Positions 23,701-34,900 of a DNA stretch of 64,000 bases are shown here, one piece after another (position 1 is the stretch's first letter; each line of letters opens with the position of its first letter). Under the pieces are notes generated by a model, which did not search any database, was not told the origin of the DNA, and was given only the letters and a program-made list of their open reading frames with translations. A program made the position numbers and the translations under genes. The DNA lies in assembly GCA_945859605.1 (NCBI GenBank), contig OX243821.1, positions 13,584,335 to 13,648,334 on the forward strand. The letters are read 5' to 3'. Origin of the DNA: Lumbricus rubellus (taxonomy: Eukaryota > Annelida > Clitellata > Crassiclitellata > Lumbricidae).

Positions 23701-23896
23701 TTAGGAGCAGCTAATAAGGTGTTAACTTAATTAAGGGGTCTGTAAAAAAACTCATCAACCAACTAAATATTAACTTCTACATGTAACTTACCAGAGCAAT
23801 TCTGTCTTGTCCATTCCTTAATCGTTCCCTGATGAAGTCATGAAGTGAACGATTGCTTATCTCAACTCGTTCAGGCTGTCCTACTTGCTTAACCAT
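16257..23896 (-). CDS. Peroxisomal acyl-CoA synthetase, 4-coumarate-CoA ligase/luciferase-like
   Basis: Eleven exons in coding order: 23792-23896, 23380-23587, 23122-23231, 22580-22866, 21411-21600, 20344-20515, 19123-19226, 18379-18523, 17392-17474, 16850-17015, 16257-16387. All introns are GT-AG, phases match, and the spliced length is 1701 nt (566 aa plus stop), close to the usual 540-570 of the family. ANL-superfamily motifs: [10 protein letters not shown] (about 212-221, ATP loop), GYGLTE (about 358-363), [14 protein letters not shown] (about 444-457) and the catalytic Lys of PKTESGK (549). The C-terminus SKL is a PTS1 signal, so a peroxisomal location is expected. The reaction would be ATP-dependent activation of a carboxylic acid to an acyl-adenylate and then a CoA thioester; the substrate cannot be told. 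A Ser7-Ala4 run at about 165-175 lengthens a loop before the ATP motif. Introns hold several transposons. Confidence 0.92.
16533..16719. mobile_element. Complete hAT-type MITE in the last intron of the synthetase gene
   Basis: Ends are CAGGGCTTTTTAACGTGCAG and, inverted, CAGGGCTGTTTTAAAGGAAT. Perfect 8-bp direct repeats CAAGAAAC flank it (16525-16532 and 16720-16727). It is 187 bp and non-coding. CAGGG termini and 8-bp duplications are hallmarks of the hAT superfamily. Confidence 0.9.
17511..17745 (+). repeat. (TTGA)n microsatellite in intron 8 of the synthetase gene
   Basis: About 235 bp of TTGATTGA units with TTGGTTAG interruptions. It is non-coding and lies inside the intron between exons 9 and 8. 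Confidence 0.95.
19521..20166. mobile_element. piggyBac-like MITE in intron 6 of the synthetase gene
   Basis: TTAA flanks both sides (19521-19524 and 20163-20166), with perfect 13-bp inverted termini CACATTCGCTGCC. Just inside the left end is a twice-repeated palindrome ACGTACGTATATATACGTAC. The centre holds an (AAAT)n tract (19808-20085). A TTAA target duplication is characteristic of piggyBac-type insertion. There is no transposase. Confidence 0.85.
19808..20085. repeat. AT-rich (AATAAATA)n tract
   Basis: About 280 bp of AATAAAT/AATAAT words inside the piggyBac-like MITE. Apparent frames here are artefacts of composition. Confidence 0.9.
20950..21262 (+). mobile_element. 3' fragment of the CR1/L2-like LINE in intron 5 of the synthetase gene
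   Basis: The plus strand matches the last part of the LINE at 6410-7440 (CCTTCTATGTGGAATGACCT versus its CCTTTACTGTGGAATGGCCT) and ends GAGAGCGCCTCTGAATAG...GCGCTTTATAAATGC plus a CAATACAATA tail. Frames are broken. Confidence 0.8.
21860..22370 (-). repeat. Probable SINE- or LINE-tail-like repeat in intron 4
   Basis: GC-richer than the surrounding intron, it starts on the plus strand with CATCATCATTGTTATCCGTG, which reads as a (GATGAT)n tail on the minus strand. It has no open frame of note. The tail resembles that of the RTE-like element at 60129, so it may be mobilised by RTE machinery. The family is unknown. Confidence 0.45.
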
Positions 23897-24429
23897 CGTG
23901 AGCAGCTGTGTTGGCAAATTCTCTGACTGAACGGCTCAGACCGGGTCAGGAAATAAAGAAACGACCTATGGAGTGTTTCCGTTATAGTCCCCACGCAATG
24001 GCTTGCAACATATTCCGATGAAACTGCTCAGTCCCAATTTTTCTGATATAACCAACTGTGAATACTGGTAGACTTAATAATAATAATAGTCCATTTGTTT
24101 ACCAACGGATGTAGATCTATAATACGTGTCGAGTACAAATCAAAGTCTGATGGGATAATATTAATATTACATTGTCGTGAAGTAGGCTTAGCCTGGTCTG
24201 CGCCGCTTTAAATGCCGTAGGCCCTATGTTCTATTTACGACACATTCGTTGCCCTATTTCAATAGCTAGGCCTATGTGTATAATAAGAGAGCAAAGGTTC
24301 AGCGCCAGGCGGTCGGTCAACGGCGGTCACGTGGCCCACGTCTCTCAATGTCGTGTTCTCTGTAGACGGCATAGCATATCCTACATCGCCACCTTGGTCC
24401 TTGTCGGCATGGGCGCATACATTATTTGT
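23897..24429. other. Upstream region of the synthetase gene
   Basis: Just upstream of the start codon on the minus strand. I see no convincing TATA box; the stretch holds no recognised exon. The 5' untranslated region and promoter presumably lie here, by position only. Confidence 0.4.
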
Positions 24430-24640
24430 TGGGCGTGCTGGTGTAGTGAGTAGCCTATGTACGTTGCCTTGCAACCGGAGAGTTGCATGTTCGAATTCAC
24501 CTCAAGCCTCCTCATAGGGACCTTGGGCAAGTCCTTCACTCGCAGTTGCTAAGCGCTTCGACGTGAAACTTAGATTCAGCGTCCGCGCTGTAGTCGGGAG
24601 CGCTTCTGAGTAGTAAACCTTGAAGGGGCGCTACAACAAG
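24430..24640 (+). mobile_element. tRNA-derived SINE, copy 1
   Basis: A pol III A-box-like GCTGGTGTAGTG is followed by a degenerate B box ATGTTCGAATTCACC. The body then reads GACCTTGGGCAAGTCCTTCA and ends GGGGCGCTACAACAAG. It aligns throughout with 35321-35525. Confidence 0.85.
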
Positions 24641-26050
24641 TAGGCCTACACATACAAGGAATAGATGGCTTACGTGTTTCAAGGCCAGTTTGAGATATTT
24701 TCAAACTAATTGTTTTTTGCGAAGACACCCCTAAGTGCATACCTCTAAAAAAACTTTCTCTATTGAAGAGGAGTAGGGCTATGGGTCTACTTCAGTGTTG
24801 GACTCTAATGGGAACACATCCCATGGCATGTTCGCCTTATATGTCTACACGTTCTATATAGCCTACATATTAAGCTGCGTGTGGTTACGGTGTTATAATA
24901 GGCTGCGTGTTTTTATCGAGTGCACCAGAAGGACTTTAATCTTGAACTCAACCACTTAACGGCAGTCTGACGATGATCAGTAAAACCCCTATTTTAATTC
25001 AAACAATGACCGAGGTTATAATACTATGTTAACAGCAGTTTTCACTGCTAGTACGACATGTTTAACTACATTAGAGTGGCTAACAATCAATTTCAAAAGT
25101 TAACAGGTTCACTACGGTATGGCAAAAAATTATCATATGCGTATGATAATTCCTTGTATGTGTACGGGTGAAAAAAATTATGCCTACTTCTTTTTGCCAA
25201 TTTCTTGGCCAGACGTAAGAATTTGTAAATGACGTTTAGTAGCCTAAAAGGTAATTCATATTCACGTACAATAGTTAAATGTTTTTTAAAATATTTGAAA
25301 CAGAACAAAAGTTGTATGACGTTTAGCGACTCCACCCAACGTTTTTGACGATACAAAAACGCAACGCATCAAAAAGTAACAACTTTTTTATCAAGTCACA
25401 CCTCTAATAATTGATCTAAAATTAGTGTAATATTGCTTCAAAACTTGAGTTCAATGTGTCCACAACCTATGCTCAAAGAAATTTCACCACTATCGCTGAC
25501 TCTAAATCTGGCGATTAAAGGACTGGAAATGTTTACTTTTTCATCAAGGTACAATTGTTCTTTTTTAGGCCGTTAACTGATGACAGTATAATCGGACGCC
25601 CATGAAGTTTCGTACACAAATAGAGCAAATAGAGTAAATTCACATCAATGACACAAATTTACTGCGTATCTGTTTTCCTCCCTCAGCTCTACATCGTTGC
25701 TATATTTCGAAAAGTCCCAAACTCGTTGCTGGTTAGACATGTCAAGGATAAATAAAGTTCGAACAAACTTTACTAGATAATGGCATCGTTTGCATCAGCA
25801 CTGGCATCCCTGAAATGATAAATAAAATAGTTATTGTTTTCCTTAAGTTTCGTTTCAAACAATAATTTATTTGATAATGTCAACCTAGAAAACTGTTCAA
25901 ATGATCCAGTCAGATGCGGAGTGGGCTTCTCATGTCTTTGATACGCTTGAGAAAGTTTTCTTACATTAACTGACAAATGATTTCTCTGAAGTGTTTTTCT
26001 CGTTTGCTATTTAGATTTCTTTGTGTTGCCAGTTGTAGAACTCACATAAG
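24641..26050. other. Gene-free stretch between the synthetase gene and zinc-finger copy C
   Basis: About 25120-25330 carries, on the plus strand, AATTTCTTGGCCAGACGTAA and ACAGAACAAAAGTTGTA, which match 59817-59940 inside the element at 58748. The rest shows nothing supported. Confidence 0.5.
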
Positions 26051-26302
26051 TATTATGGCTTTTCTCTTGCTTCTTGCACGACTGTTAAGACTAGAAGATT
26101 GGACAAACCGCTTTTGACATGTCTGACAATGAAATGGTTTTATCCAGTATGCATTGGAACAGTTTCTGGGAGATGAGACGATTTGGAATAAGATTTCCAA
26201 TTGAGGTATGGTCTTTCGCGAGTATGGATTCTAATATGAGTTTCCAGCAATGAGGGTGTGAAAAAGGTTTTTACAAATAGTAGGCCGACACAAAAATTGT
26301 TT

Positions 26303-26806
26303 CTAATCAGAGTGGGATTTTACATGATTTTTCAGGACTGAACTGGTTGAGAATGTTTTCTGACATATCAGACAAAGATACGGTTTCTCTCCAGTATGTT
26401 TTCTCATGTGACTTTTTAGACTACCTACACGTTTAGTTTTAAACTCACATAGCTTGCACTTGAATGGTTTCACTCCGGAATGAGTCCTTGCATGATGTGC
26501 TAGACTAGAATACTGAGAAAAACGTTTCTGACATATTTGACATTGGTATGGCTTCTCTCCGGTATGAATTCTAGCATGAATTGGTAGATATGAAGAATAT
26601 CGAAAACGTTTGTGACATATTTGGCACTTATAAGGTTTCTCTCCAGTATGAATCCTTGCATGAAATGTTAGATTTGTTATATGCGGAAAACCTTTGTGAC
26701 ATATTTGGCACTGGTAAGGTTTCTCTCCGCTATGAACTCTTGCATGACGTATGAGTTTTGATGGTTGAGTAAAATGGCAATGGCATAGTTGGCATTGATA
26801 AGGCAT
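26303..26806 (-). CDS. C2H2 zinc-finger protein, 6 fingers (copy C)
   Basis: A 167-residue frame from ATG (MPYQCQLCHCHF) to TAG encodes six tandem C2H2 fingers with SGEKPY/TGEKPY linkers. It ends with the conserved pair FKCKLCEFKTKR and YLCLICQKTF, then HVKSHSD-stop. It is a shorter paralogue of 13513-14436; five internal fingers are missing relative to copy B while the ends match. The frame is intact with all Cys/His ligands present. No effector domain is seen. The role is presumably sequence-specific nucleic-acid binding. Confidence 0.82.
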   Translation of the reverse strand: MPYQCQLCHCHFTQPSKLIRHARVHSGEKPYQCQICHKGFPHITNLTFHARIHTGEKPYKCQICHKRFRYSSYLPIHARIHTGEKPYQCQICQKRFSQYSSLAHHARTHSGVKPFKCKLCEFKTKRVGSLKSHMRKHTGEKPYLCLICQKTFSTSSVLKNHVKSHSD

Positions 26807-26819
26807 CTCTCCGGATTGA

Positions 26820-28664
26820 ATTGCGAAATATGAAGAGTAAAAACGATGAAGTGATATTTATTTCACAATTCGTACCGAAACGAAGTGAGTGCTTTATTTA
26901 TAAAAATAATAATACCAGGCAAGGTTGCTTTCTCATGTATGGATTTTCATGTACCTTTGTAGGTTAATGGTGTACGTAAAATGTTTTGTGGAAGCCTCAT
27001 TCGTGTGTCGATGCTTTTTTAATCGTTTTCTATATCCACAAATATCATAAATGCTATCGAGTCCTGAGTCAATGTTGAACTCCTGTATCTTCTCTTTTTG
27101 AAGGCTCTATGTCCGATTTAATCCTCGAACGCTTGGAAGAAATGCTTTTGATATAATCAATTATTATGGATTATCTAAGTTTGTGCTTCAGATGTGGTTT
27201 TTACTGAAAGCTACAGAATAGAACATACAGAATCTCTTGTAAGTTTCTGTTACCTACATCAGACTTCCGTTAGTTTGATCGCCTAGCTAGGCTATAGAAC
27301 GCGGCATCAATTTTCCAAAGCAATTCCGACAAACACGCACGTATTTAAATTCTATAAATATTCCTTGCTATTTCAAGCAAACTGATATGAAGAGCAGTAG
27401 ACTATGTGGAAATCAGAGCACAAGTGGATTTCGCAAAATAGAACAATGCAGCATTCTGTAAATTTTCAGTCGATTCACAACCCATCAAAATCCCACAGCA
27501 TCTTCCAAACAAGAGTCCGATCTAGAAAGCATTTTTGAAGAAAATAAATAAATGCATGTAACAAATAATGCGTATTAACTTTTACAGATAGTGATAGAAG
27601 AATAATCAGTGTTTAATCTAGACATCTCCGGAGAGAAATAAGCAGCAGAATGCAAATGCAATAATTATGTACTGGTAGTCGTGGGCGGATACATGGTCTA
27701 GAAGTTGGGCGGGACGAACGAGCGGCCGAAAATTATTCGCTCGTTGCAGTATATTTTTTTATTTTTAATCAATCCAACTTCTAGTTTCGCATGAATCCTT
27801 CTCATTGATCCAGCTTTTATTTAGGCAAGAATTCTTGTCATCATGCCCGTTTCTATTTCGGCAGCAATTGTTTTTCGTCAATACAACTTCTATTCAATTA
27901 AAAACTATTGTTTATCAATGCAGCTTTAATTTCAGCGAGATGTTTCCATAAATCCCACTTATATTTAATTACAATTTATTTTCATCATTCCAACTTCTAT
28001 TTAGCAAGAATTCTTTTCATCAACCATATAGGCCTACTCGTATTCGACCAATGCTGAAACCCATGCAATGTTGAATAATTTGCGTCGATAAAATACACGT
28101 TTACCCTGATTAGTAATCAACGATAAAGATGGATAAATTTTGAAATAGTTTATAATTATTATGTATGCCAACCTCAGATTTATTATCACTTGTAAGGGCT
28201 GATAGCAGTGACGTCTTCAATCTTTGCGCTCATTACATTAAGGAGTTTGTATTGATCATAAGAGGTGTCAGAAGCATTATTGATGCTGCCTTGCTGTTTG
28301 GAATGATCGGTGCTGCCTACAAAGCACGTCCGCCCAAAGAGGTCGCGAACTGGTTAGGCCTAACCTACTCCTTCCTCTCTATGCCAGCGTGTTATCCATC
28401 AATGCGTCTTTCTAGCAGACTAGCAGCTTGCATAAGGTCGGTAATATCAATTAGTAATTGTATGTTTCCACATATTAAAGTCAAAGTAAGGTCAGTTATA
28501 ACTTGTATGCATGTCTAATGTCTAGTGTTATCTGCAAACTTTAACTCAGAAAACTGGAACAACTATAATCTCGGTTAAACGTTATTACTGCGAGTGATCA
28601 AAAACTTGTCATCATTGAGAAGACGAGAACGATGCGAATTGGATTATTCTAAAATATTGCACGA
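26820..28664. other. Intergenic flank of copy C
   Basis: Block C flank. From about 27770 to 28030 it holds AATCCAACTTCTATTT and ATCCAGCTTTTATTT words of the foldback-core type. No further gene is supported. Confidence 0.55.
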
Positions 28665-30022
28665 TCAGAGTTTGCTGCTTGGATTATTTTCCGTTTGTCT
28701 GAGGATTCGACGAAGTATCTTTCCAGATTCAGTTTTTGGAATCTTCTCCACAAATGCAACTCCACCTCGGAGATGCTTGAAAGAAGCCAACTTTCCTGAA
28801 ATAATCGACATAGATATTTGCTTAGACTATTCACAAACAAGTTGTCACATGAGAACAGCGCTAGAAAAACAGAAACATAAGCATGGCTGTTTTAAAGAAA
28901 TTTTTATAACTGCACAACACCTTTACCATTTCCAGTTTTAGATCTAACTGTACAGAAGTGCTTTTACAACTGCATAAATCCATTTAGAAATGCACATTTT
29001 GTTCACAACTGCCCGTTAAAAAAGCTCTGAATAAAAGACTAAGAAGGTGGCTGAGCAAGTTGGGATTCGGAACTCGGAAGAGCATGGTTCCCATAATGCC
29101 TCCAATATAGGAGGTGGTGCACACTGCACAGGGCATCACAATAGCAGTACAAAGGGTTTTCATTATCGGTCACTTCCTGGAGCAAATGTTGAAGTTCCCT
29201 TTCGGTAGGTTGTTTTGCAAGAGGACGCCATATTTTAGTTTACCAGTTATTCAAATATAGCTACTGATCAGGTATAAGGTAGAATAGGAGATCCAATTCT
29301 TGTAGACGTTTTACTGTGATTGTGAGAATAACTTTACGTTTGCATTACAGATTGCAGAGATTTACAATTAGGCCTACATGTAGGCTACATCGCATTCTTT
29401 AGCGCCAATTGAAGGTAAATCGAGAAAACCTGCAGGTCAGTAGCAGACAATCAGTCGTTAAAGCAAACCCCCATGAGACGTCACGTGGGTATAATTATTT
29501 GGCCCGCAAGATAAATTGTCTCGTAGTAAATTGTGGGTTTTCGTTTGATATATCCATGGAACCTACGGTTGGATACCCAGTGATGAATGTGTAAAGCAGT
29601 TATTATCGAGGACTTATTTTAAGATTCCTCTAAACTGTAGACATCTTTTTAAACTAAAATCGTTCGTATTGTAAGACAATCATCCTTTTTAGTCCCAAGA
29701 ACAATAGCGCACTGCAGCCACTTTGACTAATTATGCTCACAGTCGAACCCCATACTGCCTCATATGATCAACAATGGACCAATTGTTGACTCAAAGAATG
29801 AGGCTATGTATTATTCATTAGTGTCCTTGTTTAGTCTGAATTTAGATCAACCTAACCTGCAACGAATTGTTTAATCTGATCGGCTGTGACTTTTGATCCA
29901 TGTTTGCGAACAACGAAAGCCTTCGGAAGTTCTCCAGCCGCTTTGTCTGGCACTCCAATAACTCCGACATCAGCCACTTCAGGATGAGTCAGGATCAACG
30001 CTTCCAGTTCTGCTGGAGCCAC
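28665..30022 (-). pseudogene. Truncated acyl-CoA synthetase paralogue, last two exons only
   Basis: Exons 29857-30022 (166 nt) and 28665-28795 (131 nt) have exactly the lengths, phases and splice sites of the last two exons of the gene at 16257. They encode VAPAELEALILTHPEVADVG.. and [20 protein letters not shown].., ending SKL-stop. Neither contains a stop or frameshift. The expected preceding exon ([11 protein letters not shown] type) is not found between 30023 and the kinase start at 31964, apart from the 200-base gap. Either upstream exons were never copied, or part is lost in the gap. I favour a partial duplicate. Confidence 0.8.
28882..29029. mobile_element. hAT-type MITE in the last intron of the truncated paralogue
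   Basis: Ends CATGGCTGTTTTAAAG and, inverted, CAGAGCTTTTTTAACGG; internally it shares GTACAGAAGTGCTTTTACAA with the MITE at 16533 but lies in the opposite orientation. Flanking octamers AACATAAG and AATAAAAG match at 6 of 8. It is in the same intron of the paralogue but is an independent insertion. Confidence 0.8.
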
Positions 30023-30421
30023 CTATACAGCCAATAAATGAAACACAAACTATGCTGACTACATGTATATAACACAGTCAATAATATTAACCTATTGCTT
30101 ATGGAGCAAAAAATAATAGCAAATTGATCAGAAGTCTTTGTTATATTCGCTATTCTTATAAAATTGTATGGCTAACGTGAGTTCGAGATGTTGTCTATGT
30201 TTTGAAAAAACAGCCATAATTAAAGAGCATGCTATAGTCATAATTATGTTTTATATTATAAATACAGGCCTATCATAATTATGTTGTATGTTATATACCA
30301 TAAATTATGTTGTATGTTATATACCATATGTTGAATGTTATATAATCAAATGTTGTATGTTATATGTCATATGTTGCATGTTATATAATTATATGTTGCT
30401 ATATGTCATATGTTATATATC

Positions 30422-30500
30422 ACTAGCTTGGGTACCCGGCGTTGCTCGGGAAATTTAGATTTTTCGTCCCCAAACCCTTTCTCCTTCTCTCGCTCACTCT
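30422..30500 (+). mobile_element. Start of an ACTAGCTGTACCC-type repeat entering the gap
   Basis: ACTAGCTTGGGTACCCGGCG and a CT-rich stretch match the beginning of the family at 12156, then the gap begins. The variable pyrimidine tract probably caused the assembly break. Confidence 0.6.
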
Positions 30501-30700
30501 NNNNNNNNNNNNNNNNNNNNNNNNNNNNNNNNNNNNNNNNNNNNNNNNNNNNNNNNNNNNNNNNNNNNNNNNNNNNNNNNNNNNNNNNNNNNNNNNNNNN
30601 NNNNNNNNNNNNNNNNNNNNNNNNNNNNNNNNNNNNNNNNNNNNNNNNNNNNNNNNNNNNNNNNNNNNNNNNNNNNNNNNNNNNNNNNNNNNNNNNNNNN
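30501..30700. other. Assembly gap of 200 N
   Basis: Exactly 200 unknown bases; the round number suggests a placeholder rather than a measured length. Confidence 0.99.
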
Positions 30701-31963
30701 CCTGACGACGAGGCCTTGCCAACCAGACGTTCGCATAACTATAGTATCCGGTACTGAATGACGACACTATTTCTATTCTCTTAACCCTAACCTACCCTCA
30801 CCATCGACGCCTTATAAGCTGACCTTAACCGACCCTCACAACGCGTAATCTGACCCTAATAGTCTGTCCCTCATATACTATAGTTGCCGGTAGGCCTATG
30901 CAAAATTTGCATGATTTAATGATGATGATTATCGTATCGTATCGTATCGTATTAAAACATTTATATGATGATGTTGCTGATGACGACGACGACGACGTCG
31001 ACGACGATGATGATAATAATAATAGCAGCAATAATAAAATTGACGTAGCTCAATAATCGCGGCCTGTAGCCTATAGCGAATGTTGAGATGACGTAACAAT
31101 CAACTCAGTTACTGAGTTGATTGTCCTATCTTCTGCTCAACTGAACTCATAACTAATTCCTCCGCCACATTCGTCTTCTCCTCATTCTTCTCCACATTCG
31201 CTGCAAACTGCAGCAAATTGACTCAAGTTCGCCTCTAATATTCGGCGCTGAACGACAGACTATAAACTTCCTGCATTATTTTGACGATCAACGATAACTT
31301 AAGACCCGTTCGATCGGTCTGAGGAACGATGAGAACTAAGAAACAAAGTACACGTGAGTCTTTCTTCATCTCCTCAATTAATGGATCTGCTTGACTTTAA
31401 ATTTGTATAGGCCTACGGCGAATGTTGGAACCCCTTGAACGCCCGCAGATATTGGTGTAAAAAAGCATGGTCGCGGTTAAAATTTTGGCAAAAAATATGG
31501 TAGGCCTATCGGGGTTGGCTATATTGTTAGAATTAGGGTTGGGCCTATTGCCGTCATTCGGTCTCCTTATGCTGCTTATGCCGCGGAATCTACATAATAT
31601 AGGCCTAGATGAAATAATAAAGAAATTGTTTATCTATAATTTTGACATGATTTTTCACATCTATCCAGAGATGTCGCCCCATCAATGTTACGCTCGACTG
31701 TTCAATCTCTAAGAGCAATCTGCTTGCATCGCAAACATAATCATTGTTATTTGCAAATTTTCTGCATTAACGTAATTAACTGCTTTGTAGGCTAAACAGA
31801 ACGCAGCATTAAAAAAATTATATTCCGACTATCTCCTCGAAATAATATTGAAATTAAAATCAAGGCGCTACATAATACTTGTTGAGTCTATCTATATTAT
31901 GTCTTTGGTTAAAAGCTATTATTGTGTCGACATCTTGCGGTGGTTTCTTCAATTTGAACTGCA
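30701..31963. other. Gene-free region upstream of the kinase gene
   Basis: Contains CGTAT repeats (30932-30955) and a GATGATGACGACGACG tract (about 30965-31025). Otherwise it holds nothing recognisable. By position the kinase promoter should lie in the right-hand part. Confidence 0.4.
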
Positions 31964-34900
31964 ATGGCCGCCGGGTCGAATTTCTATCGTTCGGAAGTGT
32001 TCGATGTTCTTAGTAAAACGCTGCAGAATCTTCGATTTAGTTCGGACGAAGCGAGAGCAAATGATTGCGAGAGATGTTCTCTTGACGTCGTAGACGTGAC
32101 AGAGAGGCAAACTCTTTGTAAGTGACTCAAAGTTGAGAACAGGTTTCAGTGTGAATAGACACTTGAAATTGTGATTGTTTCGCGAATTTTGACATTTTCG
32201 CTCATCTCTTAAATTACAGATTGCTTATTATGGAAGTGGATTTTATTTTTACACACCTAAGAGACTGATTAATTTGCACTTAAAAGAGATTTTCTATATT
32301 TAGGTATATTTAACGTCTACGCCACTTTTCGTGAATCGGTTTCTGGGATTCGCGTAGACCCCACAATGCATTGCAGTGTAGAACTATGAATATGTATAAT
32401 ATTAACACTGCAAGATGGGAACACATATAGCACTATTTGAAATGATTTGAGTTTAAGTTGCATCCGGATTTCAAAACATATCTGAATTAATTTTCAATGA
32501 CTTGGACGTTTCAGCAAAATTTATTGTAGAGCTACTAACATTAATGAAGTCAAATGGGACATTAAGAGAGCAATTTGATGTTATATTCGTTAAACTGGAA
32601 TGTTTTGTAAGATCTGTTGTTAACAGTTTCTGTTACTCAACACAAAACTGGGGAACATGTGTTTTCTTGTGAAATACTTAAATGCAGAAGACCTTAACTA
32701 GTGTCTTTATTTCCTACACATCTGAAATATCGATGATAGTCATATTATCGGATAGTCATAATGTGGCATTTGATTGCTGACCAGTACATTATAATTCTAT
32801 TCATAGCTAAACAGTAAACTGTAATGGTCCACAACTTTAGCTAATAATTTTAATGCTTACCAAAAATAATTAGTAGCTTTTATTTCATATACACATCTGA
32901 AATAGGTTTCATTGCATCAATTGCAATTTCTGTTGCAAGAATATCCTACGTAGATTTGTATATGGTGCCTTTCTCAAAATGATTATTGACAGCCGCGCTG
33001 AGCATGGAAACTCATGAAAAAGGAAATGGCTTTTAAGAACGAGAGACTGACAAGGAAAACATTTTTGCCCATAGTGTGAGAGGAATTCCACTTGAAATGG
33101 AGGGTATTTCCATTTTATTTTCAACATTGCTTGGTCTAAGCAATGTTGGGCAAAAGCAGTCGTAGTCGTTGTAACAAAAAGATCAAGACAATCAGTAATG
33201 CAGCACTTGAAACTGCTTACAATGGCTTTTGAATACAGCGTGGGCACTGGACACCAGTTGAATCAGAGTTTCATGTTGAAACGCGTGAGCAATTTGCAAT
33301 TGAAGGACCTGCTCAGGGTCCCTACAAGGCAGCTTGAGTATATTCAAACAGGTCTGCAACATCCTTGGTCCAAGGCACCGAACATACTCCTACACCACTG
33401 CTGTGCCCCAACCTATATTCAGATTACTCCTAGTGAGTGGAACCTGGGTGAGTCAACCTTATGGGGCAAATGGTTATGTCTTGCTATGTTTATGCCAGTG
33501 TCCTACCATTGAAGGTCTGCCGTTCTTCATCCTATTTAATGAAGAGTTCACAGAAAATGTGATGTGTTGTTGTTTGCAGGTAAAACTGAGAAGTTATCGT
33601 TTGTGACGATGGACTTAGATGTTCTTGAGAAGAAGATAAAGAAATTAGTGAATAAACTGAAGAAGGTGATTAGTCAACGTCTAAATGTTTATTTTGTTAT
33701 AACAGGTCTACGTCTTTTGACGAACCTTCATTCATCATTCTGAGCTGTGATTTTTAGCCATGTAACAGAGCATAAGAGTTAGGATTAGAAGATTATAAAA
33801 GTCGTCATTCATTTATTCTTTATATGGAGTTTCTTATATAGCGCTCCTTCAGGGTTACTACTCAGGAGCGCTTTTGCATATTTAGTGTAGAACGGCACGT
33901 TAAGAAATACCCTGACATGTTCTTTGTTTACTTGTATCCAAAACACATCTTTGCAGTGTCTTCAAGATTCCTTTTGTTCTCTGAGAGCGCCTCTTATCGA
34001 TATGCACTGTGAGCGGCACTTTATAAATTTATAAATTATACAACACAGTGAGAGTATGTATAATAAAAACATTTTCCGAGAAAACAATGTTTCTAATTAA
34101 TAAAGTGTTTTTGACTTTCCACGAAGTCTTCATCATCGTCATCATCATCAATGATGTGCTGATGTGATTTTAACATCCGATGTTTTGTTTCGTTGTTTTG
34201 CTTGCAGTCTAACATCCATCTCGAAGTCTTCGATGCTGACGACATTGAATATGGGGCAACGTTGGGCAAGGGAGGCGAGGGTCTCGTGCAGTGCTGTATG
34301 GTCAGATACAACGGACTGCGCATCAAGGCCGCTGTCAAAACGGTTCTCAACAATTCTGACGACTCGCTCAGTCTGACGTTTGATGAAATTGAATTGCTGT
34401 GGTCAGTCATCTTTGTCTTTGAAGAATATTTAATAATAATGTTTAGCATTAATATTTTTAATAGGACTATTTGCATAGTGCCATAACTCAGCTAAGGCCT
34501 ACGCCTTTTTCTTCGTGTATCCTTTCTCTCCCACAAAAATGTTATGTTTTGTAATTGCATATTTTGATTATTTTGTGACTGTGCACTTGTCACCTTGTCA
34601 CTTTGTGCAGTCGATTCTTTTAATCCTAGCAACCGCCATTATCAACCTTCTCCTCGTATTACGATCTTCCGTCGCGTCTCTCAGTTGTGCACTTTTCGAA
34701 TGTTCTTATTCAATGTATACACAGTGTGTTTGCATGCATTTCAATAAAGTAATGTTTACTTACTTTATTGCTTCCGATTCACTCATTCATTTCATGAATT
34801 TATATGGCGCTTCTTCAAGAAACCTACTCAGAGGCGCTCCCCGTCCAGACACAGCTAAAATACTAGGTTTTGAGCGACTTATAAAAAGCAGGTGAATTTA

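Larger units (their letters stand above)
26050..30022. repeat. Segmental duplication copy C
   Basis: It holds a 6-finger gene, a flank with the TGATAGCAGTGACGTC stretch (near 28198), and the last two synthetase exons. The TCTAGTGTTATCTGCAAACT stretch before the last exon matches copy B near 15906. It lacks the left edge seen in copies A and B. Confidence 0.7.

Noticed and set aside
32909..33606. Overlapping frames of 90-112 codons in kinase intron 1
   Set aside because: Frames on both strands conflict and are broken; exon 2 (33580-33665) joins exon 1 cleanly without them.
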